Assembly: GCF_014698115.1 (NCBI RefSeq) | Contig: NZ_JACJSJ010000028.1 | Location: forward strand, 1-64,000 | From: Nostoc sp. FACHB-973 | GTDB taxonomy: Bacteria; Cyanobacteriota; Cyanobacteriia; Cyanobacteriales; Nostocaceae | DNA: 64,000 nt | Reading direction: 5' to 3' | Part shown: positions 1 to 8,726 of the stretch, piece by piece | Position numbering within the stretch: position 1 is the stretch's first letter | Layout of the letters: every line of letters starts with the position of its first letter | Notes under the pieces: generated by a model | What the model saw: only the letters and a program-made list of their open reading frames with translations | Databases searched by the model: none | Told to the model about the DNA's origin: nothing | Position numbers and translations under genes: made by a program

Positions 1-1816
1 GGATCACTGTACCGATGCTAAAGCCAATCAAAAGGCAACCTGTAATGAAAGACCAATCCTCATAGATCCATTTGAGATTTAAAAATTTGAGCGCGAATGC
101 TAATTGCCACGCTACCCACACAAAACCTGCAAACAGAACTCCTAGAGGAATTCCCAACCAGGGAGCGATTTGTAATAGAAAAGACTGACGCCTAGCTTCT
201 AATGGTTGTTCTCTAGGGAAATGTAATTCGGTGTCTAGATGCCAGTGACGGGCTATTTGGCAGAGGCGTTCGATGCGATCGCCCACTAAAGGATGGCTAT
301 TATTAATCGTAAACCATCGGCCATAGGGATTGACAATATCCCATTTCAAAAAAGATTCAAAAGAAAGATGACTGGCAATAGTCCCTAAAGAAAGGCTTTG
401 TTGATGACTGATTGGTGCGACGATATTTAAGCTTTCCAACTGCCAACTGGTGTGTTCTTGTTTTTCGATATCAGTTGCAATTCCAATGGCAATTTTGAGC
501 AAGGCACGAATCAAAGCATTGGGATTACCTGTAATTTCAGCTGCGGTGCGATCGCTATAATAAAGCCGCAACCGCGACAACCACAATGCAGTCCCAGTTA
601 GCAAACACCAAATTCCATAAATCAGGCTAGCCAGAATTGTCACCGGCAAGCGCCAAACTTTTCCTGATATGCTGTCACCCAACTTTGATACTTGCTGATA
701 TACCTTATAAATTGGTAGTGTCACCAACAACACCAAAGACATGACAACAAAATCCCAATGAGCAATATGTCCTAGCTGGGTGGCGTAAATGATGGCAATT
801 TCATCATCTGCTAGTTGTTCTAACAGTCCTTGACTAACTACAATCCTCGCATTCCGTGGTAAACTACCGTAGGTGAAAATAATTGGTGCAGCCATTGGCA
901 AAATTCGCAGTTTGGGTAAAGGCCAGTGCCTTTGTTGACAACAACGTTGTAGAACCCGAACAGCTTCCCGACTACGGCCATTCAATACATCTTTAGTAAG
1001 TTCTCGTTGACCATACAACTTTGCCAATAGCAGATCCAGCAACCAAGGTGATACCCCAATCAAAATCACCAATGCTATTAGCAACAATCGTGTAGGGTCG
1101 TTGTATAAAAACTGCAATGGTTCGAGATAGGGAAGCTTGACTAAAGCCTGGTTGATCAATCCCAATGCTAACTTGATGATTTCTCGCATCACCCAAAATA
1201 GGGCGATGAATGTTCCCGCCGCCAACAGCCGTAACGGGATTAATTTTGCCTTGCGTAGGGGTTGCCATGCCCTGGCGCGTTGTGCTTGTCGCCAATAAAT
1301 GACGCCGAACAGTTTGGCTTGGGTGCGGGTGACAGAACCCATGAAGCCATTAAGGGGGGGCGGTGGAGGCGGTGGTGTAACAGTAGCTTTGAGTTTAGCT
1401 AATGGCACCATCGTCGGAATGTTCTGGCTCTTGGTTTCTGTTACTTCGTCTTTTAGCTTCTCCTCTGATGCAGGAGTATCTGGGGGTGAATTTTCAAAAG
1501 CAACAAATCCAGTTTCGACATTTTTTGATTCTGGTTCAGGTTTTTGACGTTTTGTCAAGTGTTCGAGAGCGCGTGTTGCCCACTCTTGAACTTGGAGATT
1601 GTTACTCTCAATGAGATTTTGGCAAAAGGCGATCGCTTTAGAGACTTCGCCAGTGCGGGCATAAGCCATCACTAAACCAACCCTTGCTTGTAAGTTAGCA
1701 GTGGCATTACTTTCGCTGCTAGCAAGAGGTTCTAAGTGAGCGATCGCTGTTTGGTAATTTCCCTGCTTGAGGGCAACTAAACCAGCCTCCAAAGACGATT
1801 TGGCATGTGAAGGCAT
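1..1816 (-). CDS. TPR-containing M48-like membrane protein, probable pseudo-metalloprotease (partial)
   Basis: The reading frame is open from the ATG at 1816 to the left window edge, so the C-terminus is missing. Residues about 9-90 resemble TPR repeats (a helix pair around AIAHLEPLA and a second around AIAFCQNLI). A Pro run and several hydrophobic segments follow, as in membrane M48 peptidases. The M48 architecture is clear downstream (SDRTAAEITGNPNALIRAL), but the zinc site is altered. The HExxH position reads T346-Q-L-G-H350, and the third-ligand Glu of the ExxAD motif is L418. Only the second His remains, so proteolysis is unlikely by known M48 chemistry. A role as a membrane scaffold or chaperone is inference. 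There is no strong ribosome binding site; the start was chosen because the TPR begins soon after it. Confidence 0.8.
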   Translation of the reverse strand, partial: MPSHAKSSLEAGLVALKQGNYQTAIAHLEPLASSESNATANLQARVGLVMAYARTGEVSKAIAFCQNLIESNNLQVQEWATRALEHLTKRQKPEPESKNVETGFVAFENSPPDTPASEEKLKDEVTETKSQNIPTMVPLAKLKATVTPPPPPPPLNGFMGSVTRTQAKLFGVIYWRQAQRARAWQPLRKAKLIPLRLLAAGTFIALFWVMREIIKLALGLINQALVKLPYLEPLQFLYNDPTRLLLIALVILIGVSPWLLDLLLAKLYGQRELTKDVLNGRSREAVRVLQRCCQQRHWPLPKLRILPMAAPIIFTYGSLPRNARIVVSQGLLEQLADDEIAIIYATQLGHIAHWDFVVMSLVLLVTLPIYKVYQQVSKLGDSISGKVWRLPVTILASLIYGIWCLLTGTALWLSRLRLYYSDRTAAEITGNPNALIRALLKIAIGIATDIEKQEHTSWQLESLNIVAPISHQQSLSLGTIASHLSFESFLKWDIVNPYGRWFTINNSHPLVGDRIERLCQIARHWHLDTELHFPREQPLEARRQSFLLQIAPWLGIPLGVLFAGFVWVAWQLAFALKFLNLKWIYEDWSFITGCLLIGFSIGTVI

Positions 1817-2097
1817 ACAAATTCTGGCACTCCAATCTCTTCTAAGTCGAACAATTTTGGATGAAAGGATTTTGGATTTTGGATTGACTCCATACCAGAA
1901 TTCAGGAGCGGAGGCGGAGACACTCCGCCTCGAGTCAGAATTCAGGAGTCACGAGTCAGAATTTAATTCTGTACTATTAGTGGATGCATTAAGTAAGTTT
2001 AAGACCCCCCATTAAATTTTCCATTTGGTTGTCTTCAATCAGATCAGAACTGGAACTTTGAGTGATTAATTCAGAATTCAGAATTCTGTATTCTTCT

Positions 2098-3726
2098 TCA
2101 TTCCTCCACTGGTTGTTGACTAGAAAATACTGGGGCGATCGCGCTTAATTTCAACTCTGGATGGTCACCCTCTAATTGTTGGCAATTCCATTCATTCCGG
2201 AATAGCAACACTGGGCGTCCCATACTGTCCTTGACTGTAGTGGTATTGAATAAACGTCCCACCTTATTTAATGCTTCCCAACCACCTTCAACCCAACGGG
2301 CGACACTGTAGGGTAATACATCCAGTATGGTTTCTACACCATACTCATTTTGTAAGCGAAACTGCACCACCTCAAATTGCAACTGACCCACCGCCGCTAA
2401 AATTGGATCGCGCTTGGCTTCATCAATTGAATACATAATTTGCACAGCACCTTCTTCGCGCAATTCCGCAACGCCTTTTTGGAATTGCTTAAACTTCGAG
2501 GGGTTGGGGTTCCTGAGAGTTGCAAACAGTTCCGGCGAAAAATACGGAATCCCTTCATATTCGAGCTTTTGCCCCGTGTAAATTGTATCCCCGATCGCAA
2601 AAACACCGGGATTATTCAAACCGATCACATCGCCAGGATAAGCCTCATCAATGGATTCCCTCTCCTGAGCAAAGAGTTTTTGCGGACGGGATAGACGGAC
2701 AAGTTTACCAGTGCGAGCGTGATTCACCATCATATCTTTTTCAAACTTACCTGTGCAGACCCGGACAAATGCGACGCGATCGCGGTGTTTCGGGTCCATG
2801 TTTGCTTGCAATTTGAACACAAACCCAGAAAACTCTGGGTATGTAGGTGCAACTTCGCCAACACTGCTGACATGGGAACCGGGTTTGAGGGCATAGTCTA
2901 GGAAGTACTTGAGGAATAACTCTACCCCAAAGTTTGTCATGGCGCTACCAAAGAACACTGGCGTCATTTTGCCATCATGTACCAACTGCAAATCTAGCTC
3001 TGGGCCAACTCCTTCTAACAGTTCTAGATCGTTTTTCAGTTGATAGTACAGGTCTTGTTCTAGCAGCTGTTCTATTCTCGGATCACCTAATTCTATTATC
3101 GTATCACGGGCTTCTCGGCTACCGTGGGCGCTGCGCTCAAACAGGTGAATTTGTTGCTTATGTCGGTCAAAGACACCTTTAAAGCGATCGCCCATGCCAA
3201 TCGGCCAGTTTACCGCATAGGTTTGCAACTTCAATTCTTGCTCAATTTCATCTAACAGTTCGAGAGGTTCCCTTCCTGGACGATCGAGCTTGTTGACAAA
3301 TGTAAAAATCGGGATACCCCGCAGCTTACACACTTCAAACAATTTACGGGTTTGGGGTTCCAAACCTTTTGCGGCATCAATCAGCATCACTGCATTATCG
3401 GCAGCGGCAAGGGTGCGATAAGTATCTTCACTGAAATCTTGGTGTCCTGGCGTGTCTAATAAATTTATTTGACAGTCCCGGTATGCAAACTGCAACACCG
3501 TAGAAGTAATGGAAATACCACGTTGTTGTTCCATGGCCATCCAGTCTGACGTAGCCTTGCGCTGTGCCCGTCGTGCCTTCACCGCCCCAGCTTCGTGAAT
3601 TGCACCTCCGTATAGCAGTAGCTTTTCTGTCAGTGTAGTTTTACCAGCATCGGGGTGAGATATAATTGCAAAGTTGCGGCGAAGTTCAACTGCGCGATCG
3701 AGTTCAGACTCAAGTTCAATTGACAT
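2098..3726 (-). CDS. prfC: Peptide chain release factor 3 (RF3)
   Basis: This is a translational GTPase that recycles RF1 and RF2 from the ribosome after peptide release. At 542 residues it has the usual RF3 length. The G1 P-loop (SHPDAGKTT) is near residues 23-31, G3 (DTPGHQDF) near 91-98 and G4 (NKLD) near 145. The stretch [17 protein letters not shown] is the typical RF3/EF-G switch region. The C-terminal RF3 domain follows ([13 protein letters not shown]). It stands alone, divergent from the DUF4870 gene. All motifs are intact. Confidence 0.97.
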   Translation of the reverse strand: MSIELESELDRAVELRRNFAIISHPDAGKTTLTEKLLLYGGAIHEAGAVKARRAQRKATSDWMAMEQQRGISITSTVLQFAYRDCQINLLDTPGHQDFSEDTYRTLAAADNAVMLIDAAKGLEPQTRKLFEVCKLRGIPIFTFVNKLDRPGREPLELLDEIEQELKLQTYAVNWPIGMGDRFKGVFDRHKQQIHLFERSAHGSREARDTIIELGDPRIEQLLEQDLYYQLKNDLELLEGVGPELDLQLVHDGKMTPVFFGSAMTNFGVELFLKYFLDYALKPGSHVSSVGEVAPTYPEFSGFVFKLQANMDPKHRDRVAFVRVCTGKFEKDMMVNHARTGKLVRLSRPQKLFAQERESIDEAYPGDVIGLNNPGVFAIGDTIYTGQKLEYEGIPYFSPELFATLRNPNPSKFKQFQKGVAELREEGAVQIMYSIDEAKRDPILAAVGQLQFEVVQFRLQNEYGVETILDVLPYSVARWVEGGWEALNKVGRLFNTTTVKDSMGRPVLLFRNEWNCQQLEGDHPELKLSAIAPVFSSQQPVEE

Positions 3727-3851
3727 AACTGTATTTGTTTGTAACTTAACTTAATTTTTTTCGACTTTGGGAAGTCTTTTAATCTTAAGACAACGATGCT
3801 CGTGATAGGGTCGTAATATAACCAACAATTTGACTAAATTAGGAGAAAGGA

Positions 3852-4211
3852 ATGTACGACACAGACAAGCGAAAGCTTTTATCCGCCTTGTCTCATGCAG
3901 CCATTTTTTTCAGCACGGCTGTTGTATCTGTAGGTATACCTATTGCCATACTATTTGTATCTGACGATCCTATTGTTAAAGAAAACGCCAAAGAATCCAT
4001 CAACTTCCACTTTAATGTATGGTTCTATGGACTGATTCTGGGAGCGCTGTTTTTTCTATTCGGTTGGTTGGTGTTACCACTATTATTACTCGGTCCACTA
4101 GCAGGTATTGGGTATTTGTTGCACTGGGGACTAACAATTTGGGCACTCACCCACGTTTTTAGCAATCCTGATACACCCTTTCGCTATCCCTTTATTTTAC
4201 GAGTGTTTTAG
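3852..4211 (+). CDS. DUF4870 family small membrane protein
   Basis: This 119-residue protein has three hydrophobic segments (about residues 13-37, 52-80 and 82-105). The pattern is typical of DUF4870: an N-terminal LSHAAIFF, then KENAKESINFHFN, and a last segment ending WALTHVFSNPDTPFRYP. The function of the family is unknown. A strong AGGAGAAAGG ribosome binding site sits directly before the ATG. It is a single gene divergent from prfC. Confidence 0.85.
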   Translation: MYDTDKRKLLSALSHAAIFFSTAVVSVGIPIAILFVSDDPIVKENAKESINFHFNVWFYGLILGALFFLFGWLVLPLLLLGPLAGIGYLLHWGLTIWALTHVFSNPDTPFRYPFILRVF

Positions 4212-4602
4212 CACAAATGATGGGCATTGGGCATTGGGCATTGGTCATCGGGGATTGATAATTGTAGGTTATTTTTATTTTGCTGTTGTCCCTTTAGTTT
4301 CTACACAACTAATAACCAGGATTTTGCCAACAGAGGGTCTGACAATTTTCAATTGTGAATTTTGAATTGTTTATTGTTTATGGATACAATGCCCAATGCC
4401 CATTTTTTATATTGTTTTTTGAGTTCGTCAGATAGGTGACAACGAAGCTGTAAAATACAAAATTGCCCCACAGCTTGATTAAGAGTAGGGCAATGGTCAG
4501 TTAAGCACTGTTTGTAGTCTGTCTGACAGCAGGAAAGTTTTAGCCTGCTTTTGTGACGCTTTGTTTTGTGTCCATTTGCGTTGTTTTTCTTCATAAAATT
4601 TT
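4212..4602. repeat. Intergenic region with GGGCATT heptamer repeats
   Basis: The region between the DUF4870 gene and hemB carries tandem GGGCATT units just after the upstream stop (about 4223-4247). The complementary AATGCCC form lies about 150 bases further on (about 4388-4403), giving an inverted pair. The rest is AT-rich and I see no gene. Short heptameric repeats of this type are known in Nostocales genomes. Confidence 0.6.
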
Positions 4603-5586
4603 ATGTTTCCTACACATCGCCCCCGCCGTCTGCGTACCCATCCCCAACTGCGCCGGATGGTTCGTGAAACTGTTTTGACAACAAGCGATTTCATTTACCC
4701 ACTATTTGCTGTACCGGGTGAAGGAATCGCTAACGAAGTAAAATCGATGCCTGGAGTCTACCAACTTTCGGTAGATAAAATCGTCGAAGAGGCAAAAGAA
4801 GTTTATGACTTAGGAATTCCTGCGATCATTTTATTTGGTATTCCGGCTGATAAAGATGTGGATGCTACTGGTGCTTGGCATGATTGCGGTATTGTCCAAA
4901 AAGCTGCAACTGCCGTAAAAGCAGCAGTACCAGATTTGATTGTAGTTGCTGATACTTGTTTGTGTGAGTATACCAGTCACGGTCATTGTGGTTATCTGCA
5001 AGTTGGTGATTTGACAGGACGGGTTTTAAATGACCCAACCCTGGAATTGTTGAAAAAAACAGCAGTTTCCCAAGCAAACGCCGGTGCGGATATCATTGCG
5101 CCTTCGGGGATGATGGATGGTTTTGTGCAAGCAATTCGTCAGGGTTTGGATGAAGCTGGATTCCAAGACACGCCAATTTTGTCCTATGCTGCTAAGTATG
5201 CTTCGGCTTATTATGGCCCATTTCGGGATGCAGCAGATTCGACGCCGCAATTTGGAGACAGAAGAACTTACCAAATGGACCCAGGTAATAGCCGCGAAGC
5301 AATTAAAGAAATTGAATTGGATATTGCTGAAGGTGCTGATATGCTCATGGTTAAGCCAGCCTTGGCATACATGGACATTATCTGGCGGGTGAAGGAAGCG
5401 AGTAACTTACCTGTTGCGGCTTACAATGTTTCTGGTGAGTATTCGATGATTAAAGCTGCGGCTCTCAATGGTTGGGTTGATGAGGAGCGAGTGGTTTTGG
5501 AAACTTTAACTGGGTTTAAACGCGCTGGTGCAGATTTGATTTTGACTTATCATGCTAAAGACGCGGCGCGGTGGTTAAGTAGATAG
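4603..5586 (+). CDS. hemB: Delta-aminolevulinic acid dehydratase (porphobilinogen synthase)
   Basis: It condenses two 5-aminolevulinate molecules into porphobilinogen, the committed pyrrole step for haem, chlorophyll and bilins. The length of 327 residues is standard. The two Schiff-base lysines are K198 (AAKYAS) and K251 ([10 protein letters not shown]). The metal-site segment [14 protein letters not shown] has the Cys triad C119, C121 and C129, so this is the zinc-type active site rather than the Asp-rich magnesium type. The gene is monocistronic, with the repeat-bearing gap upstream. Confidence 0.97.
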   Translation: MFPTHRPRRLRTHPQLRRMVRETVLTTSDFIYPLFAVPGEGIANEVKSMPGVYQLSVDKIVEEAKEVYDLGIPAIILFGIPADKDVDATGAWHDCGIVQKAATAVKAAVPDLIVVADTCLCEYTSHGHCGYLQVGDLTGRVLNDPTLELLKKTAVSQANAGADIIAPSGMMDGFVQAIRQGLDEAGFQDTPILSYAAKYASAYYGPFRDAADSTPQFGDRRTYQMDPGNSREAIKEIELDIAEGADMLMVKPALAYMDIIWRVKEASNLPVAAYNVSGEYSMIKAAALNGWVDEERVVLETLTGFKRAGADLILTYHAKDAARWLSR

Positions 5587-5640
5587 GTCGTTTCAGGCTT
5601 TTATTAATCATTTTTTAATGGTAAATAGACCCTTGGTATA

Positions 5641-5662
5641 GGGTAGTACAGCTGTGCTACCC
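5641..5662. repeat. Palindromic hairpin related to the 35391 palindrome
   Basis: GGGTAGTACAG is followed at once by CTGTGCTACCC, an inverted repeat with one mismatch per arm pair. It shares the ACAGCTGTG core and the GTAG/CTAC ends with the perfect palindrome at 35391-35418, so both look like members of one dispersed family. Its position just after hemB would also suit a transcription terminator. Confidence 0.6.
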
Positions 5663-5842
5663 TACAAAATACGTGGTTTTTTAAACATCCGTATTTGGCA
5701 TTTCCTGTCAATGCGTAAGTACTATGGATTTAGAATTGAAATTAGAAAAACTAAAAGCCGTTCCTAATAATGGCAAGAACGGCTGATTGAGCTTGTCGAT
5801 GAATTTCTAAAATAAGTTTGTTGGGAAATTCAGTTACAGTTT

Positions 5843-5992
5843 TTAACCCTGAATAGTTGCTGCAAGATGCAGTAACTGATATATCTGGACGCTCGAATCG
5901 CAACAAGGCGATCGCTCAATAATACGATCAACAAACATTCCCCAACCAACATCCGAAATAGCTTTCGATAGCTTACCGTTTTGTACTATCTG
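5843..5992 (-). pseudogene. TnpB (IS200/IS605-type OrfB) fragment
   Basis: The minus-strand frame from 5992 starts with a TnpB-like segment: LSKAISDVGWGMFVDRI resembles the conserved LARSISDAGW-type region of IS200/IS605 and IS607 accessory proteins. Similarity fades after about 25 codons and a stop codon precedes the segment, so only a short fossil remains. No other element parts or ends were identified. Confidence 0.6.
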
Positions 5993-6064
5993 TTAATTAA
6001 CCCCTGATGAGGGTTAGGGTTGCTTGCTGACGCTCAAAAGTCTTGCCATACCTCAAGCTTTTGC

Positions 6065-7432
6065 TTATCGACGCTCTCCAGCATCTTTAAAAATCCATCT
6101 AGGTAAAAATCCATCTAGATATGAGCGTCCTTTCTTATACTCTGGGGATTGTTTAGCCGATTGAAGAGATGCCAGATACTTGTAAGCCTTCAGTAACTTC
6201 GGCACTTCATAGTCCCAAGCAAACATCTCTTCTACACGCTTCCTACCAATTTCACCCATTTTCGCCCGCTTGTCAGGATTATCTAGTAATGCGACAATCT
6301 GTTTTGCCATATCCTCAGAATCGTTCGGCTTGGCATAAACAGACGCTTCTGCCGCTGAAAACTTCCCTTCTGTAAGGTCGAATTGCACGATGGGCTTACC
6401 AAGCGCCATGTATTCCAATATCTTGTTCATGGTTGACTTGTCGTTCATCGGATTGTATTCGTCGGGATTGACGCACACATCCGCTGTGTTCAGCATTTCC
6501 AACAAGTCTTGATCTGGCGCCCGCCCGGTAAAGGTAACGATGTCAGCAATACCTAGCTCTACTGCTTTTGCTTTCAGGATTTCCAGTTCCGGTCCGCCAC
6601 CGACAAGCCCATAATGAATATCATCACGTTGCAAGGTATGACGAATCCAAGCTGCTGCCTGCAAGAGATATTCAATCCCTTCTTGCTGCCCCATTACCCC
6701 GACATAGCCGATCAAAAACTGCTTGCCTTTCTTCAGTTCCGGTTTAGGGGGGAGGATTTTGAGGCGCTCCAACGAAGGTCCGCTGCGTACAACCATTACT
6801 TTTTCGGGGTCCATCTTACCCCGTGAAAGAGCAATTTTTCTGTAGGATTCGTTGGTTGCAATAGACACATCGGCATTCAGGAATGTCATCCGTTCTAGCC
6901 AGCACAGCAAGTTATAGAAAAAGTCACGGCGCTTGAATTTTGCCTCGTATAGTTCGGGGTTGATGTCGTGGTGGTCGAAGAGGAACTTCTTGCCGAACAG
7001 CTTGTAAAAAAGCGCCACAATCCAGATGAGATCCGGTGGGTTGCAGGCGTGAATCACATCGAAACCATGCTTGCGCCAAACCTTGAGACTTAATGTGAAC
7101 TCCCAGAACAGGGCAGCGCCATATTCAAGAAGATACCCCAACGCACCATGCGCCTCGATAGGGAGTGGATGGCGATAGATATGAATGCCATCGATTTCTT
7201 CGTACCGCTTTTCATAGCCTTTGCCGGTAGGACAGATGATCGAAACTTGATAGCCGTATGCTTTGAGGGTGCTAGCTTCCTGCCAGACCCGGCGGTCAAA
7301 GGGCACCGGCAGATTTTCAACGACCATCAGAACCTTTTTGCAATTGTCGGGCAAGGAACTACCAGAAGATCCGGTCATAGTTCCGCTCAAATTGGCGTTT
7401 TCCAGCAGCGATTTACCAGCAGATACCGTCAT
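6065..7432 (-). CDS. GT4-family glycosyltransferase
   Basis: This is a GT-B fold retaining glycosyltransferase that probably adds a sugar during exopolysaccharide or lipid-linked glycan assembly in the cytoplasm. The N-terminal acceptor domain begins KVLMVVENLPVPFDRRV and contains FDVIHACNPPDL. The C-terminal nucleotide-sugar domain has GYVGVMGQQEGIEYLL and the E-x7-E region around KILEYMALGKPIV. I chose the ATG at 7432 because GAGGGAAG lies directly upstream; a longer frame to 7531 would overlap its neighbour by 119 bases. With this start the overlap is 20 bases, suggesting translational coupling with the upstream dehydrogenase. Acceptor and donor are unknown; GDP-activated sugar supply by the neighbour is inference. 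Confidence 0.88.
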   Translation of the reverse strand: MTVSAGKSLLENANLSGTMTGSSGSSLPDNCKKVLMVVENLPVPFDRRVWQEASTLKAYGYQVSIICPTGKGYEKRYEEIDGIHIYRHPLPIEAHGALGYLLEYGAALFWEFTLSLKVWRKHGFDVIHACNPPDLIWIVALFYKLFGKKFLFDHHDINPELYEAKFKRRDFFYNLLCWLERMTFLNADVSIATNESYRKIALSRGKMDPEKVMVVRSGPSLERLKILPPKPELKKGKQFLIGYVGVMGQQEGIEYLLQAAAWIRHTLQRDDIHYGLVGGGPELEILKAKAVELGIADIVTFTGRAPDQDLLEMLNTADVCVNPDEYNPMNDKSTMNKILEYMALGKPIVQFDLTEGKFSAAEASVYAKPNDSEDMAKQIVALLDNPDKRAKMGEIGRKRVEEMFAWDYEVPKLLKAYKYLASLQSAKQSPEYKKGRSYLDGFLPRWIFKDAGERR

Positions 7433-8726
7433 AGCTTCCCTCAACAGATTTTTGGTTTGTAATACGAACGAAATCAATAACTTGCTGTCCAGGCTTAAGG
7501 CGCGACAAGACTTCTTTGAAGGCTGGGTCACCGTTGCCGATGACGATTACCTCGGCATGTTCCAACACGGCATCAATGGAATCGGTCATTAGCCGCGAGA
7601 TATGCGGAATGTAGTTCAGGATATATTCCTTATTGGCCCCTACGAGTTTGGCCAAGTTGACGTTTTTATCGTATAGTTTTAAGTTTTTTCCCTTGCCGAT
7701 GAGTGTTTCAATCACATTCACCAATGGGCTTTCACGCAAGTCATCAGTGCCTGCCTTGAAACTGAATCCCAATATTCCGATCTTTTGCTTGTTTTTCTTG
7801 AGGATGGCATCGATGCCGCGATCGATATGTACATTGTTGCTGGTCAGAACCGACCCAAGCAGGGGTAGGTCGAGGTCTTGACTTTTCGCTGCATAATTCA
7901 ACGCCCGCACATCCTTCGGCAGACAGGAGCCACCAAAGGCAAAACCTGGCTTCATGTAATACGATGAGAGGTTGAGCTTGGTGTCTTTGCAGAATATGTC
8001 CATCACTGCGTGGCTATCCACGTCATAAGACTTTGCTAGCACCCCAATCTCATTAGCGAACGCCACCTTCACCGCGTGCCAAGCGTTGTCAGCATATTTC
8101 ACGAGTTCCGCCACTTCAATGTCTGTCACAATTAAGGGCGCATTGAGGTGTTTGTAGAGGGAAGCAACAACTTCCGCGCTTTTGGGGTCACTCGCACCGA
8201 TCACCGTTTTTGGCGGGTTGTAGTAGTCATAAACAGCGGTACTCTCGCGCAGAAATTCCGGATTGTTGCAAATGCCGAAGTCGATACCGGCTTTCTTGCC
8301 GCTTGTCTCCTCAAGGGTCGGTATCACGAGAGTACGTAGTGTGCCAGGTAGCACAGTGGAGCGCACGACAACTGTATGAAAATCAGTTTTATCCTTCAGG
8401 GCTGCGCCGATTTCTTCACAGACTTGCTGAAGATAGGCAGTGCCCAGATTGCCGTTCGGGCTAGAGGGCGTGCCGACACAGATCAACGATATTTCAGTTT
8501 TCATCACCGCGTCATACGCGCTCTTGGTGGCGTACAAACGGTTGTTCTGCACTGCTTCCGCAATGAGTGTATCGAGGTCTTTCTCGATAATTGGCGCACG
8601 GCCTGCGTTCAAAGCTTCGACTTTTGCGTCCGCTACATCGACGCCGATTACTTGATGACCATCTTTCGCAAAACAGGCGGCGGTAACGCTGCCGACGTAG
8701 CCGAGTCCGAAAATACTAATCCCCAT
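7413..8726 (-). CDS. algD: GDP-mannose 6-dehydrogenase (AlgD-like) nucleotide-sugar dehydrogenase
   Basis: This NAD-dependent four-electron oxidoreductase converts a nucleotide-hexose to the uronate. The Rossmann motif is ISIFGLGYVG at the N-terminus. The catalytic Cys is C268 in FGGSCLPKDVRAL, the same number as I recall for Pseudomonas AlgD. Several stretches match AlgD rather than UDP-glucose dehydrogenase: HTVVVRSTVLPGT, ESLxxLSFKAGTDDLRESP-type sequence, ANKEYI and the C-terminal GICW. Its 437 residues fit AlgD, giving GDP-mannuronate as the likely product. UDP-glucose as substrate is less likely but not excluded. It is the first gene of a two-gene operon with the GT4 enzyme. No HIP1 octamer is visible within either gene. 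Confidence 0.88.
   Translation of the reverse strand: MGISIFGLGYVGSVTAACFAKDGHQVIGVDVADAKVEALNAGRAPIIEKDLDTLIAEAVQNNRLYATKSAYDAVMKTEISLICVGTPSSPNGNLGTAYLQQVCEEIGAALKDKTDFHTVVVRSTVLPGTLRTLVIPTLEETSGKKAGIDFGICNNPEFLRESTAVYDYYNPPKTVIGASDPKSAEVVASLYKHLNAPLIVTDIEVAELVKYADNAWHAVKVAFANEIGVLAKSYDVDSHAVMDIFCKDTKLNLSSYYMKPGFAFGGSCLPKDVRALNYAAKSQDLDLPLLGSVLTSNNVHIDRGIDAILKKNKQKIGILGFSFKAGTDDLRESPLVNVIETLIGKGKNLKLYDKNVNLAKLVGANKEYILNYIPHISRLMTDSIDAVLEHAEVIVIGNGDPAFKEVLSRLKPGQQVIDFVRITNQKSVEGSYDGICW

Larger units (their letters stand above)
5587..6064. other. Intergenic region with palindrome and gene fossils
   Basis: The 478-base gap contains a near-perfect hairpin at 5641-5662, a frameshifted short reading frame at 5724-5815 and a TnpB fragment on the minus strand (listed separately). 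I see no intact gene. The left part could hold the hemB terminator. Confidence 0.6.

Noticed and set aside
7433-7531. N-terminal extension of the GT4 glycosyltransferase
   Set aside because: It would overlap the AlgD-like gene by 119 bases, while ATG 7432 has a good ribosome binding site.
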